This document shows, piece after piece, positions 1-10,661 of a DNA stretch of 64,000 nucleotides (positions within the stretch are counted from its first letter, which is position 1; the number at the start of each line of letters is the position of its first letter). The position numbers and the translations under genes are program-made. Under the pieces are notes generated by a model that saw nothing but the letters and a program-made list of their open reading frames with translations, did not search any database and was not told the origin of the DNA. The DNA is from Jaltomata sinuosa. Lineage: Eukaryota; Streptophyta; Magnoliopsida; Solanales; Solanaceae. Location: contig QJPP01003423.1 in NCBI GenBank assembly GCA_003996215.1, positions 1 through 64,000 on the forward strand, written 5' to 3'.

Positions 1-149
1 AGCTAGGAAGTTGATTTTCCCATGGGTGTTTAGGGCTTATCTAGCATATGTCCGAGATGTTAGTGCTGACCCTACTTTCTCCTGAGTCTGTTCCTGGGTT
101 GAGACTTCCCTCGATGTCGTTTCCTACCACCTGCAAGGCCTTAGTCCAC

Positions 150-1046
150 CTGAGAGAATATTGATTTTGTATTGAGCTAGATGCCGGGCACCAGGCCACC
201 ATTTCTATTTCTCCTTACCGTATGGCTTCCCTTCTGAGTTTGAGGGAGCATTAAGAGCAGCTCCAGGATCTGTTAGCTAAGGGGTTTATTAGACCTATTG
301 TGTCACCTTGGGGTGCTCCTGTTCTCTTCGTGAAGAATAAATATGGGTCGATGCGCATGTGTATTGATTATCGACAGCTGAATAGAGTGACAGTGAAGAA
401 TAGGTATCCGATGCCGAGGATTGATGACTTGTTTGACCAGCTTCAGGGTTCAGTCGTGTTTTCGAAGATTGATTTGAGGTTTGGCTACCATCAGTTGAGG
501 ATTAGGGTGGAGGACATCCCTAAGACAGCATTCAGGACACGTTATGGCCATTATGAGTTCCTGGTGATGTCTTTTGGGTTGACTAATGCCCCCGCAGCTT
601 TTATGAACTTGATGCACAGGGTTCTTGGCCCGTATTTGGACTCATTTGTGATAGTTTTTATAGACGACATCTTGGTATACTCGCGTAGTAGAGATGAGCA
701 TGAGCAGCACTTGAGGGTTATACTCCAGACTTTGAGAGATCATCGGCTTTATGCCAATTTCTCAAAGTGCGAGTTTTGGCTTGAGTCAGTTGCATTCCTA
801 GGGCACGTGGTGTCTAAGGATGGGATTAGGGTTGACCCGGGAAAGATTTCTGCGGTTTGTGATTGGCCTAGACTTACTACTGCTACTGAGGTCCGCAGCC
901 TTATTGGGTTAGCAGGTTACTACAGACGGTTCGTCGAGGGATTTTCTTCCATAGCAGCACCCTTGACTATGCTGACTAGGAAGGATGTCCATTTCAGTGG
1001 TCGGATCAGTGCGAGGATAGCTTCCAGAGGCTTAAGGCCTTATTGA
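150..1046 (+). pseudogene. Reverse transcriptase of element 1 (broken)
   Basis: This region encodes the RNA/DNA-dependent polymerase of a Ty3/gypsy Pol polyprotein. From 300 it is open for 248 codons. The fingers motif SPWGAPVLFVK, the palm motif SKIDL (first catalytic Asp, about residue 58) and the FIDDILVYS box (residues 120-128, the chromovirus form of YxDD) are all intact. Upstream, 150-299 continues the PR-RT linker (DLLAKGFIRP) but carries stops. Near 990 the frame is lost and translation ends at 1046, while the homologous sequence continues in another frame. The catalytic residues look healthy, so the damage is the frameshift. There is no true start codon here because this is an internal part of a polyprotein. 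Confidence 0.92.
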
Positions 1047-1440
1047 CTTCATCTCCAGTTTTGACTTTGCCGGTTGAGGGTCAGAGCTTCTCCGTGTATT
1101 GTGATGCTTCTGGGGTTGGTCTTGGTTGTGTGTTGATGCAGCAGGGTCGAGTAATAGAATATGCGTCGAGGCAGCTGAAGGTTCACGAGCGCAACTACCC
1201 CACTCATGACTTAGAGTTGGCGGCAGTAGTTTTCGCGCTCAAAATCTGGAGGCATTACCTATATGGAGTTCAGCTGTGGAGATACTCACGATTCACCATA
1301 GTCTTCAGTATATCACGAGTCAGCGAGAGTTGAACTCGAGAAAGAGGAGATGGGTCGAGTTACTGAAGGACTATGACTTCACTATTCTGTATCATCCGGG
1401 CAAGGCAAATGTGGTAGCGGATGCCTTGAGCCGGAAGGCA
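1043..1440 (+). pseudogene. RNase H domain of element 1 (broken)
   Basis: This is the Ty3-type RNase H that removes the RNA template. The first acidic residue is in the YCDASG motif and the Glu in DLELAAVVFAL, followed by the usual IWRHYLYG. A second frameshift near 1275 moves the C-terminal part into the integrase frame. There the usual TDH motif reads TIH, so the third catalytic Asp is lost. The connection segment HPGKANVVADALSRK then leads to integrase. Frame use and the missing Asp both make this domain non-functional. Confidence 0.88.
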
Positions 1441-2718
1441 GTGAGTATGGGTAGCCTAGCTTCTCTCTCAATTTTAGAGCGACTGTTGGCCTTGGACATC
1501 CAGTCCTTGGCTAACCATTTGGTTAGGCTTGACTTGTCGGATCCTAGTAGAGTCCTCGCTAGTGTTGAGGTTCGTTCTACTTTGATTGATCAGATTCAGA
1601 GCCGTCAGTTTGAGGATCAGCAGTTATGCGACCTTCGTTATCGGGTTGTTCAGGTTGAGACCAGCCAGGCTACTCTAGATTCAGATGGGGTTCTGAGATT
1701 TGATAGTCGCCTTTGTGTTCCGAGGATTAGTGATTTGATTCAGTTGATACTTTATGAGGCACACTGTACTAGATACTCCATTCACCCTGGCACAGCAAAG
1801 ATGTATAGAGACTTGAGACAGCTTTACTGGTGGAGTGGTATGAAGCGGGATATAGCGGAGTTCATATCTCGGTGCTTAAACTGTCAGCAGGTTAAGTTCG
1901 AGCACATGAGACCTGGTGGTTTGATGCAGCGACTTCCCATTCCTCAGTGGAAGTGGGAAGGGATTACTATGGACTTCGTTGTAGGTTTACCTCCTACTTC
2001 TCATGGGTTTGATTCCATATGGGTGATTGTTGATAGGCTGACTAAGTCAGCACATTTCTTGCCAGTTCAGACTACTTATAGCGCAGAGAGGTTAGCTCAG
2101 ATCTACCTTCGTGAGATTGTTCGGTTGCACGGGGTTCCAGCTTCTATTATTTCAGACCGCGGCACTCAGTTCACATCTCAGTTCTGGAGGGCTATTCAGC
2201 AAGATTTGGGTACAGAGGTTCATCTTAGAACCGCCTTCCACCCTCAGACAGATGGCCAGTCCGAGAGGACCATTCAGATTCTGGAGGACATGCTTCGGGC
2301 CTGTGTTCTTGACTTTGGAGGTTCTTGGGATCAGTTTGTTCCCTTGGCAGAGTTTGATTATAATAACAGCTTCCATTCGAGTATCGGCATGGCACCTTTT
2401 GAGGCTTTGTATGGCAGGCGTTGCAGATCACCGGTAGGTTGGTTTGATGGTTTTAGTTCTAGGCCACAGAGCACAGATTTGCTTCGAGATTCCTTGGATC
2501 AGGTTCGAGCAATTCAGGACAGACTTCGGGCAGCTCAGAGCAGGCAGAAGAGTTATGCTTATCATAGGCTTCGTGCCTTGGAGTTTAGTGTCGGTGACTT
2601 GGTGTTTCTCCGTGTATCGCCCATGAAGGGCGTGATGAGATTTGGTAGGCGGGGCAATCTTAGCCCGAGGTACATTGGGCTGTTTGAGATTCTTCAGAGG
2701 GTTGGTAGCGTTGCCTAG
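1441..2718 (+). pseudogene. Integrase of element 1
   Basis: This is a Ty3/gypsy integrase. The N-terminal HHCC zinc-binding region is visible (EAHCTRYSIHPG, then CLNCQQVK). The catalytic core carries the three acidic residues in MDFVVGLP, ISDRGTQF and QSERTIQ, so DDE is complete. A C-terminal SPRYIGLFEIL is a variant of the GPY/F module. The frame is open from 1276 until a single TAG at 2716-2718, where related copies have VAYxLALP, so a Tyr codon became a stop. The same frame then continues into the chromodomain. Confidence 0.93.
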
Positions 2719-3057
2719 CAGTTAGCCTTGCCTCCGATGTTTTCATCTATACATCCTGTATTTCATGTTTTGATGTTGCATCGGTATGTCCCAGATGAGT
2801 CTTATGTGTTGCAGTGGGATTCAGTTCAGTTGGGTGAGGGTTTAGCCTTTGTTGAGGAGCCGGCAGCTATTTTGGCCAGAGATGTCAGGAGATTGAGGTC
2901 TCGAGAGATCCCGGTTGTTAAGGTTCAGTGGAGGCACCGTCCAGTCGAGGAGGCTACTTGGGAGACTGAGAGAGATATGCGGGCTCAGTATCCTCAGCTG
3001 TTTGAGCCTTCAGGTACCCCCTTGACCTTGACTTTCGAGGACGAAAGTCCTTTTTAG
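2719..3057 (+). pseudogene. Chromodomain tail of element 1 integrase
   Basis: This is the C-terminal extension of the integrase, in the same frame but downstream of the 2716 stop. HPVFHVLMLHRYVPD is the usual linker. The segment from EEPAAILARDVRRLR through VKVQWRHRPVEEATWE to YPQLFE is the chromodomain, which in this family is thought to steer integration to heterochromatin. It ends naturally at TAG 3055-3057, about 10 bp before the LTR. Confidence 0.9.
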
Positions 3058-3067
3058 TAGTGGATGA

Positions 3068-6000
3068 TATAATGACCCTTCCGGTTATTTCCACGTATAC
3101 ATTTTCCTTGTACCGTTAGAGCTTGTTTGTAGCAGCCCCAAGTCATTTAAGGCTTGTCGGGACCGGTATTTTGGTGTCGGGTCCATTTATTTGGTCGTAT
3201 GATAAGTTTTGAAGACAAGCAAGTCGGCAAAAGTTATCGTAAGTTTCTTTAATAAATTTTCTGAACTTTGGGTAAAATGTCTCAGAGCTTTTCTCTCAAT
3301 ATATAAAGAGTTAGAAGTCCCCCGAAATACCAAATCGAAGGTCTATGAGTCTAGTTTTCAACGCACAAAACCTCACGTCCAACTGATCTTGGAGTAAAAG
3401 GTTATGACTGTTTTACCGCGGACTGTCTGGCAGAAACCGGGTCACGAACCAGGTCGTGAACCGGGTCGGGTCAAAATCGATTTAAAGCCTCAACTTCACG
3501 TTTTAAAATGCCATTTCAGTTCTGAAACAGTGAGAAAACATAAGGGAGGATTCCAAGAGAGTTCTTGAGTATCAAAATCATGCGATGATGAATTGCGAAC
3601 CTAAATTTAAGAATTTTATTAGCATCGCGCGTATATTTGAAAATATTTTATTTCAAAGTTATATTTTTTATTACCTTTTTAAAGTATTTTAAAGGTCTAT
3701 AAAAAATACTTTTATTATGATATAATTGTGTATGTACTTATTTTATAAGGCTTGTGTACATTGTAATATTTTAACGGAGATAGTAAATTTAGTTATGTTG
3801 AAAATTATTATTATAATATAGTAGGTTTTATTGGAAATAATTTTCTATTTATTATGATATATTCAAAAAGTTAAATATATTTTACCATAAATTTATGCAA
3901 TACCTGAGTATATGTGTAATGAGATAAAAATTAACCTTGTGGCACCACTCCACCTCACACGTGGAAGTGGGGGGCTAACACAACACATAAGAAATTGGAA
4001 TGGTGGAAGCATAGTGTCATTTTCATAATGTTAATCTTTAAAGGATTGTAAATTAATCCATTATTTGTCTACTGTAGGTGACCTATAGATATATATAGGT
4101 ATATGTGTTCTATCTTCACAACTATGGATTGTATTCCTTGTTAAATCAAAGTCAAGATTACGTATGAATTTAATCTTCACGTTATAGCTTCTTCTTTTCT
4201 CTTAAACACGTAACTAGAATATGATCGATAATTGCTCTTCGTATATTGATATCTTGGGTTGCAGATGGGTACTAAGCTCGAGAGAATCATTTTTAATGCT
4301 ATCTTTGATCACCGAAACAAAATCGATCATCCACGTCAAGTTATTCAAGCCAAAATTCGAGTTTGATTTCATTTAGGAGCTTCTCGGAATAGTTCAGGCT
4401 TGGACATCATCGTCCTAGCAGCTTGTCATCGGACGACAGGTAGGTTACGGTTTATTTTCCCTAGACTCTGCATATATAGGATAAAATTGTATTAATGGGC
4501 ATCCTTGGGTTGGTTTATTAGGTTGGTACCACAGACCTCAACCGCTTTATTCATGTTCGCCTACTTTTGTTCCTCCGTTGCTTGTAGTACTTGCCGATAT
4601 ATTTTATTTACCCTTGTGGTCCTGTGTGACCTTGTTGACTCTGGAACATAGAAGGTGGGATTTTGGGAATGTCTGCGAGTCCCGGGCACAGAATTATCCT
4701 TCTAGGCTGGTTATGCTTGCTGAGTAGTTGTGGGCCTGTGCAGGGTCGATAGGTTGATTGTGAGCTGCTGGGCAACTATTGTGTTTGATCATACCATTTC
4801 CATGCATATAAAGAGGTTTTATCCATGTTTTACTACGGTTTGAGCTTCGGGCCTACTGACACTATTTTCTAAACCTTGCGTGGCCCCGGGGGGCCGTTTT
4901 TGATGGAAATGAATTGGAAATGGTTTGATTTAACTTGTGAATATTCTTGGGTAAAAGAAAGTGAAATTATGATTTAAATCACCAGTTTTACGATTAACGC
5001 TAGACTCGGCAAGGCCGGGGTGCTAGTTGAGTTGTCTTGCTTCCTGAGATAATTTGAGACTCGGTCGGACCGAGCACCCGAGATGACTTTCTACTGTTTA
5101 GACCCGGTTATGCCCGGGCACCCTTAGAGGGTTTTTTGAGATATTTTCCTACTACTTTAGTCCTGGACAGGGTCTGGGCATGCATATTAGAGACTGGGTC
5201 TCTATCTTGAACCCGAACTTGCATCCGGATGACATGTTTTGATACTGAGTTTTAGTATGGGGTCAGGGACCTCCATGGACCTTGCCATCCGGGCCTGGGG
5301 CTTCGGGCTGCGTGTGCCGGAGGAAGGGTATACGGCGGAGTAGAGGTATACGGGCAGTGTCCTTCCATGGAACCTACCTGCTGGGCCGGATCGGCACCGG
5401 AGGAGGTACATACAGAGATACCATTTCACTTGAGATCTTCATGCATCATATCATTCATTTTTTGAGGCTCCACCCTTGTTTGTTGTTTGTTGATTGTACG
5501 CTCCGGTAGTATGGGATGCCAGAGGGTTTGTTTTCACTTGTTTGTGTTCCTCAGTTGTATGGGCGGCCGGGGGACTGTAGGTAGACTCTGGCTATTTACT
5601 TGTAGAATTGTTCCCTGTTACGGTTAATTATGAAATTGGTTACTGCTAAATTGTTAGCTTCTGGATTGAGATTGATATGATTAGTTGAGTTTGATTCATG
5701 TCTCTGAGCATGCCTATCATTACTCTTTCCCTCTTCTTACACTTGAGGTTACCGGTATACCATCCATTTCATAAACTTATTATGTATACACTGTTATTGC
5801 AAGGACCCCAGGTGCGTGTTTCTTACTTTCACCTGTGCCTATGGTGTGTATGTTCTGCTTACTGGCCTCACATGTGATTCTGTTGATTCCCCTCTGGGCT
5901 AGTTCCTGTGTACCTTTCGTTGATTTCTGTGACTGCTTGCTTCTATTCTTTCTGTTACTACGCTTTTATCTTATATGTGCCCAGTCGGCCTATGATACCT

Positions 6001-6493
6001 ATTGGGTACCTTATGCTTTGCATTTGGTGCTCACCCTACCCCCTGCATCTTTGGGTGTAGATCCTAGCGTGGGCCATCGCTGTTAGATCGCTGTAAGTCG
6101 TGCTTGGAGATCTGTTGGAGATTACTTCAGACTGAGGGTGAGCTCTTGGCGATCGGAGCTTAGCTTTAGTTTATCTTTTGCTTCATGTACTTTATTACCT
6201 TTCAGAGACATCTGTATATATTATTTTGGATCGTTTGCACTCCATGTATGTAGTTTTGGCTCTATACTATGATACCAGGTCTTGGGGTTTGGTTTAGTTT
6301 CCGCATATGTATATATATATATACTCATGTTATCTATTCTCCTCATCTTACTCTCTTACTTTTGCTTATTAAACTATTCTTCCACTTATTTGTTAGATAG
6401 TATCCCATTACTAACTGTCCTGGGCTACGGGAATTGGTTCGCCTACTGGGGGGGTTGTAGGTGCTATCATGACCGAGAAATCGGGTCGTGACA
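3068..6493 (+). repeat. 3' LTR of element 1
   Basis: The LTR starts at TATAATGACC (canonical TGTAATGACC, with the G of TG mutated), just after the degenerate purine tract AGTAGTGGATGA. It ends at GGGTCGTGACA. The start matches the start of the minus-strand LTR ending at 46075, with the same flanking words. A GC-rich patch reiterating ACCGGGTC/CGTGAACC lies at about 3430-3470. An AT-rich segment follows (3600-3950), and a possible TATA box lies near 4084-4100. No gene is seen in it. Confidence 0.85.
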
Positions 6494-6532
6494 CTTGGAG
6501 CCTTGATGAATTTATCCCACCCACGGAGCTTG

Positions 6533-6733
6533 ATGAAGTCTGAGTAATCAAGCAACCTGTGTCATGCAGCGACGTTAAATCAGGCGCTGCATGAGAGGCA
6601 ACCCATGGACTTGTATTCTGTTTTATTTGTTTTAGTTCTAGTAGTTGTAAAGTGTTTTGGTGAAGTCTGAGTAGCCAAAACACTTGTGTCGTGCCGCGAT
6701 GTTAAATCAAGCGCTGCATGAGAGGCAACCCAT
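6533..6733 (+). repeat. Two copies of the GGCAACCC leader module
   Basis: Copies lie at 6533-6606 and 6661-6733. Each reads AAGTCTGAGTA, then about 30 bases, then an ACGTTAAATC-like core, GCGCTGCATGAGAGG and CAACCCATGG. Within the first copy GCAGCG and CGCTGC can pair around a 13-base loop. A third copy lies after the ORF at 10590-10661, and a relative in element B lies at 42499-42553. Function unknown; the spacing next to ORFs suggests a role in the RNA. Confidence 0.8.
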
Positions 6734-6793
6734 GGACTAATGTGTGTTGGTTTTACACAAGGAAGGGAGATGAAGAACAAGTGCTGAAACTGC

Positions 6794-7145
6794 AGGCAAA
6801 AGGGATCCCACAGAATTTTTGATGGGTCGTCGCAGGTGCCACACCCGTGGGACTAGGGACATCCAGCCTACAAAATATGCTAAGTATGGAGAAGGAGGGC
6901 TCTGCCTCATTTCCATGTCCCACATGATGGGCCGTCGCGGCTCTGACGGACGTGGGAATGGGCGGGAAGCTCCCAACAAAAACGAGTACATTTTCTAAGT
7001 ATGGAAGCATGGGGCTCTGCCTCTTTTTCACGTCCCAAATGAAGGGCCATCATAGCTCCGATGGGCATGGGAGGACAGGTTCAGCCACCCAGGTAAGTAT
7101 ACTATGATGGGCCATTGCTCTTCCGACGGGCGTCGCGTAGCCCAT
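6794..7145 (+). repeat. Degenerate ~100-115-bp tandem repeats with GGGCCGTCG words
   Basis: The word TAAGTATGGA recurs at 6881 and 6996, and TAAGTAT at 7094. Each is followed by a GATGGGCCGTCG-like word and GACGGGCGT or CGTGGG. An incomplete copy begins near 6794. The region is untranslated leader of element A, and no ORF in it looks real. Confidence 0.7.
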
Positions 7146-7744
7146 TGTCTGGGTCGGTCAAGGGAAGGTCAACAATTTTTTTAAAATTTCTTTTAACCCT
7201 GACCCGACCTGACCTGGAACCCTTTACCCTTACTCCCCCGCGTCTAATAAGTTTTGACCTTATTCAATTGAGGTCAAACCCATTACAAACTCCCTCTCCC
7301 TCAAACATTCCACACACGATTGCTCCATCTCTCTAAATACCTGATTTTACTCCCCACGATCACTCAAATCCCATTCCCATAAACCCTCCATAAAATCGCT
7401 GGCAACTCAACACTAGGAAGTGTATTTCTAGAGTTTTTTGCAACCAAAGAAGTAAGTCCTTCCTTCTTATAGCTTGTCAAACCCATTTGATGTTTGAAAA
7501 ACAATAGCTATGGTTTTTGATGTTATGAATCCGTTCATAATGTTTTAAGAAACCTAACCCTAGTTGTGAATAAATTGCTTAGTGATTGTATGTGTACATA
7601 AAAATGCATAGATTGGAAATTAGGGTTTTGTAGTGTGTTGATAAAAGATACTTGAGTTGTTAGTATTTGTTTGTCGTGTGGATAATGAGAAAATGAGTGT
7701 GTGTGAAAGAACGAGGGAGAGAGAGATTTTTGGTACTGATTGGA
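7146..7744. other. Element A leader between repeat arrays, no gene
   Basis: This is AT-rich to mixed leader sequence with short pyrimidine-rich stretches. The frames on both strands look non-coding, and no recognisable motif was found. Confidence 0.5.
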
Positions 7745-8085
7745 TCCCACGGGCCAGCAGACGGGGCATCTGAGGCACGACGAGCGTCGGTCAGGGAGTG
7801 GAATTGGCCCATAAACTTGAAAAGGTTTCTGGCCAGATCCGATGCCCAACCCGACGGGACGTCGAACCCTCCACGCCCATGGCAGGAGCTTGTGGGCGGA
7901 CAACTATCCTTAAAACCCCACTGGTCCATTCTGATACCCTGCCCCATGGGACGTCGGACCTCTTACGCTCGTGGCATAGGTTCGTGGGAGGGAGAATTTT
8001 CCTGTAAACTCCACTGGTCCATTTTGACATCCTGGACCACGGGACGTCGGCCCTCCCACGCCCATGGGAGGCTGATTTTTCTGTA
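7745..8085 (+). repeat. ~93-bp tandem repeats with GGGACGTCGG cores
   Basis: The core ACGTCG lies at 7859, 7951 and 8044, giving periods of 92 and 93 bp, and CCACTGGTCCATT recurs at 7918 and 8011. A partial first copy starts near 7745. The cores are GC-rich and palindromic (GACGTC) and are followed by CACGCCCATGG-like words. The array ends about 100 bp before the gag-like ORF. Confidence 0.78.
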
Positions 8086-8183
8086 AATTTCTCTAAATGT
8101 ATTTTTTTTTCTGGGTTTACACTTTGGTCCCTATTGCTAACGTTGGTTACATGCAGGTACTACATGGCACCAAAGACATTGCT

Positions 8184-10464
8184 ATGATGAGGGGGGCCCA
8201 GAAAGCTAAGAACGACTCCAACCCGTCTCGACTAAAGGATCAGCCCACTGATTTCAAAGACAAAAGGAGTGACTCAGAAAACACCCCTTTTGTCCGGAAC
8301 ACAAAGAGGAAGATAGATGTGTCTCCCTCCCATTCTGAAGAGAAGGGGGGCAATACATCTACTGAAAAACAAGGATCATCTTCCTGCTCATCTGAGACTA
8401 GTGCAGAGAGCGACCATGCTAATACCGGGAAAGAATTGGCTACCCAAGTCTCATGTGGAACAGGAAATGAGTCGAGAGATGAGGATGGTTCTGGGTCAGA
8501 GCACAGTGCGGCAAGAGAAGAAGAGGGTAATGCTGAGTTAGACCCGGAAACTACTACCTCGGAAAAGGAGACTCCCTCACCGACTTCGGCTGGCACTGGT
8601 GCATCACTGGGACTTTCTAGAGAGACAATCAGATGAAGGGTCGAGGGGTCTAAGAAAATATTTGACTACGGCCTTGAAGTTACATCGAGGGGAAATCTGA
8701 GAAGGCCAATCGCTGAGGAGTGGAGAATAGATCCATTCAAACTGAAGAATTTCTCCAAGTTAGACGCATATTTCTGGCATTACAGGTTAGGCTGGATTAG
8801 CAAGCCCCTCTCAGATTTTTAGCCAACTCTCGTGAGAGAGTTTTATGCAAATTATCAAGCCATACAGGAAGGGTTGTGCAAGAAGGGCCAGAAAATTACA
8901 GACTTGCCCGCTTTTGAGAGCGTCCTAGTAAGGGGTGTCCCAATCAACATCTCGGCCAAAACCATCAACAGATTTCTCTTCTGGCCAGAGTATGTAGCAC
9001 CCACAGACAGTTTCGATTATGACTACTGGGTGAAAAATGAGGATAAGCGGACAAAGTGGTTGGCCAAGTGCCTGACTACGACTGGGACACCAATGTGTCT
9101 TAACCAAGACAAGCCGCAGATCCATAAAGCCTCTCTATCTTTTAAGGCAAAGTTCTGGTGGGCACTGGTATGACTCTGGCTTATGCCAATGGGTGTTGAC
9201 AATCAACTTAATCTGGAAAGGGCCATCCTAGTGGCTGCTCTCATATCTAAGTACAACCTCAATTTTGGGAAAATCATCACAAAGGAGATACGGGACAAAG
9301 TTACCAAGATCATTTCCTCTTACCCATTTCCCTGCCTACTCACTGAGCTGTGTGAAAAAGCCCAAGTCTCAAAGTTTGCAGGGGTCGATCGGGCTGAAAG
9401 AGTTGCAAGGACACACCACCCGGAGAGGTCAAAAGATAAGACACGAGTGCTGGGGTTGAGCGGTACTTCCGAGCCATTGGCTCTTAAACTTGAGGCATAC
9501 GTACCAACACCAGAGGTGACCGCATCCCCTACGCCTTGACCCACCTCACAGGGCATCCAGTTCGAGTACACCACAGCTGGACCATCTACTACCGCAGCTG
9601 CAGCTGGACAATCCACTTCGGCAGCACCTTCAGAAGAGGATACAAAATCCATCTTTGCCTTCCATCTGGCAAATTATGTCGATACAATCCAAAGGACCAT
9701 TGAGCTAAAGGCACAAATGAAGGCATTTGTCGAGTAGTTCCAGCCTATTGTGAATGCTTCAATTCAGAGGGCCATAGCACCATTTCTGAATGTAAATGCC
9801 CGGATTGACGCATTGGAAGATAGGGTGGATGAGAGACTAAAAGACATGGGTGCGATGGAGCTTATAGAACTAAAAAAAGAGATTGCTGAGCTTAAGGTCG
9901 ATGTCAAGCAGTTGAAGAACCCCCCACCTTCTCAGGCTAGAGCTCCAGCAGTTCTGCCACGAATTATGCCAGAGCCTACGCTCAACCTATGGGACTTTAT
10001 GGAGCCCGACCTCTGCATGGAAAACTTGGACACAGTAGAAAAAAAAGAAGGAAGAAAAAGAAGTTGAACTACCTCCTGACCCCTCTGAGCGCAAAAAGAA
10101 GAGGAAGAGCAAAGACAAGCAGGTTCAAGCTGATGATGCTCCTCTTAGCCAAAAATCCCAAAAGAAGAAAGAGGAGAGAGCCGCAAAGAGAGCCCGAAAA
10201 GAGCTAGATAAAGCAACAAAAAAATCTCTGTCTATGCATCACATTGAGGTTGATGGCACTGGGATGGGTGGTTCAGCGAGTGGTGTTGCTGCACCGATAG
10301 ACGTAACTTCTTTAGACCCTATTGTGGGAGTTGGTGTTGATGATGCTGCCCGGGCAGCTGATACTGTGATTGAGAGAACTGCAGAGGCATCCTCTATTGT
10401 TGAGACTTCTACGGGCACTGAATTAGAGGTCCCCATTTCTGCTACACCCAATGACGATGCTTAG
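8184..10464 (+). pseudogene. Gag-like 'putative plant transposon protein' of element A
   Basis: One reading frame runs from an ATG at 8184 to about 10045 and is broken by stops at 8634, about 8821, 9171, 9537 and about 9735. It then shifts by one base near the A-runs at 10038-10055 and continues to 10464, about 760 codons in all. The order is: an acidic Ser/Glu-rich N-terminus; a globular core with VREFYANYQAI, VLVRGVPINISAKTINRF and ILVAALISKYNLNFGKI...YPFPCLLTELC; a Pro/Ala linker; a coiled coil (IDALEDRVDERLKDMG...ELKKEIAELKVDVKQLK); and a Lys/Arg-rich stretch. The core resembles the domain named putative plant transposon protein in many Solanaceae proteins. I infer a gag-like structural role from its place between leader and 3' end. 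No zinc knuckle is seen in it. Confidence 0.78.
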
Positions 10465-10589
10465 GCACCACAGGTATGCCTAGTATCCCTTGCTTATCAT
10501 TTTTTCATGCATTCGGGACAATGCACAACTCTTTAGAGGGGGTGGGGGCAGCTATGGTCATCTGGTGTATTTTGTTAGAGCATTTTGGA

Positions 10590-10661
10590 AAAGTCTGAGT
10601 AGCCAAAATACTTGCGTCGTTCGACGACTTTAGATCAAATGCTGCATGGGAGGCAACCCAT
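10590..10661 (+). repeat. Third GGCAACCC module, downstream of the ORF
   Basis: It reads AAGTCTGAGTAGCCAAAA, then CTTGCGTCGT, then GCTGCATGGGAGGCAACCCA. It matches the leader copies at 6533 and 6661 but follows the ORF, 126 bp after its stop. This placement argues against a pure 5' leader function. Confidence 0.78.

Larger units (their letters stand above)
1..6493 (+). mobile_element. Element 1: Ty3/gypsy chromovirus (Del/Tekay-like), 3' part
   Basis: The order protease-RT linker, RT, RNase H, integrase, chromodomain and long 3' LTR is that of a plant chromovirus. The 5' LTR, gag and most of the protease lie left of the window. The coding region uses three frames in succession (frameshifts near 990 and 1275), so the copy is dead. 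The sequence right after the LTR end at 6493 belongs to another element (A), so element 1 most likely inserted into A's leader. The Del/Tekay assignment rests on the chromodomain, the GPY/F-like motif and an LTR of about 3.4 kb; it is by resemblance, not by a tree. Confidence 0.9.

Noticed and set aside
6282..7031. Short ORFs around the element 1 LTR end and A leader
   Set aside because: They cross element borders and tandem repeats and have no homologous counterpart in the sister elements.
8240..8596. Minus-strand 118-codon ORF inside the A gag-like region
   Set aside because: It is antisense to the acidic Ser/Glu-rich N-terminus of the gag-like frame, which has the better family match.
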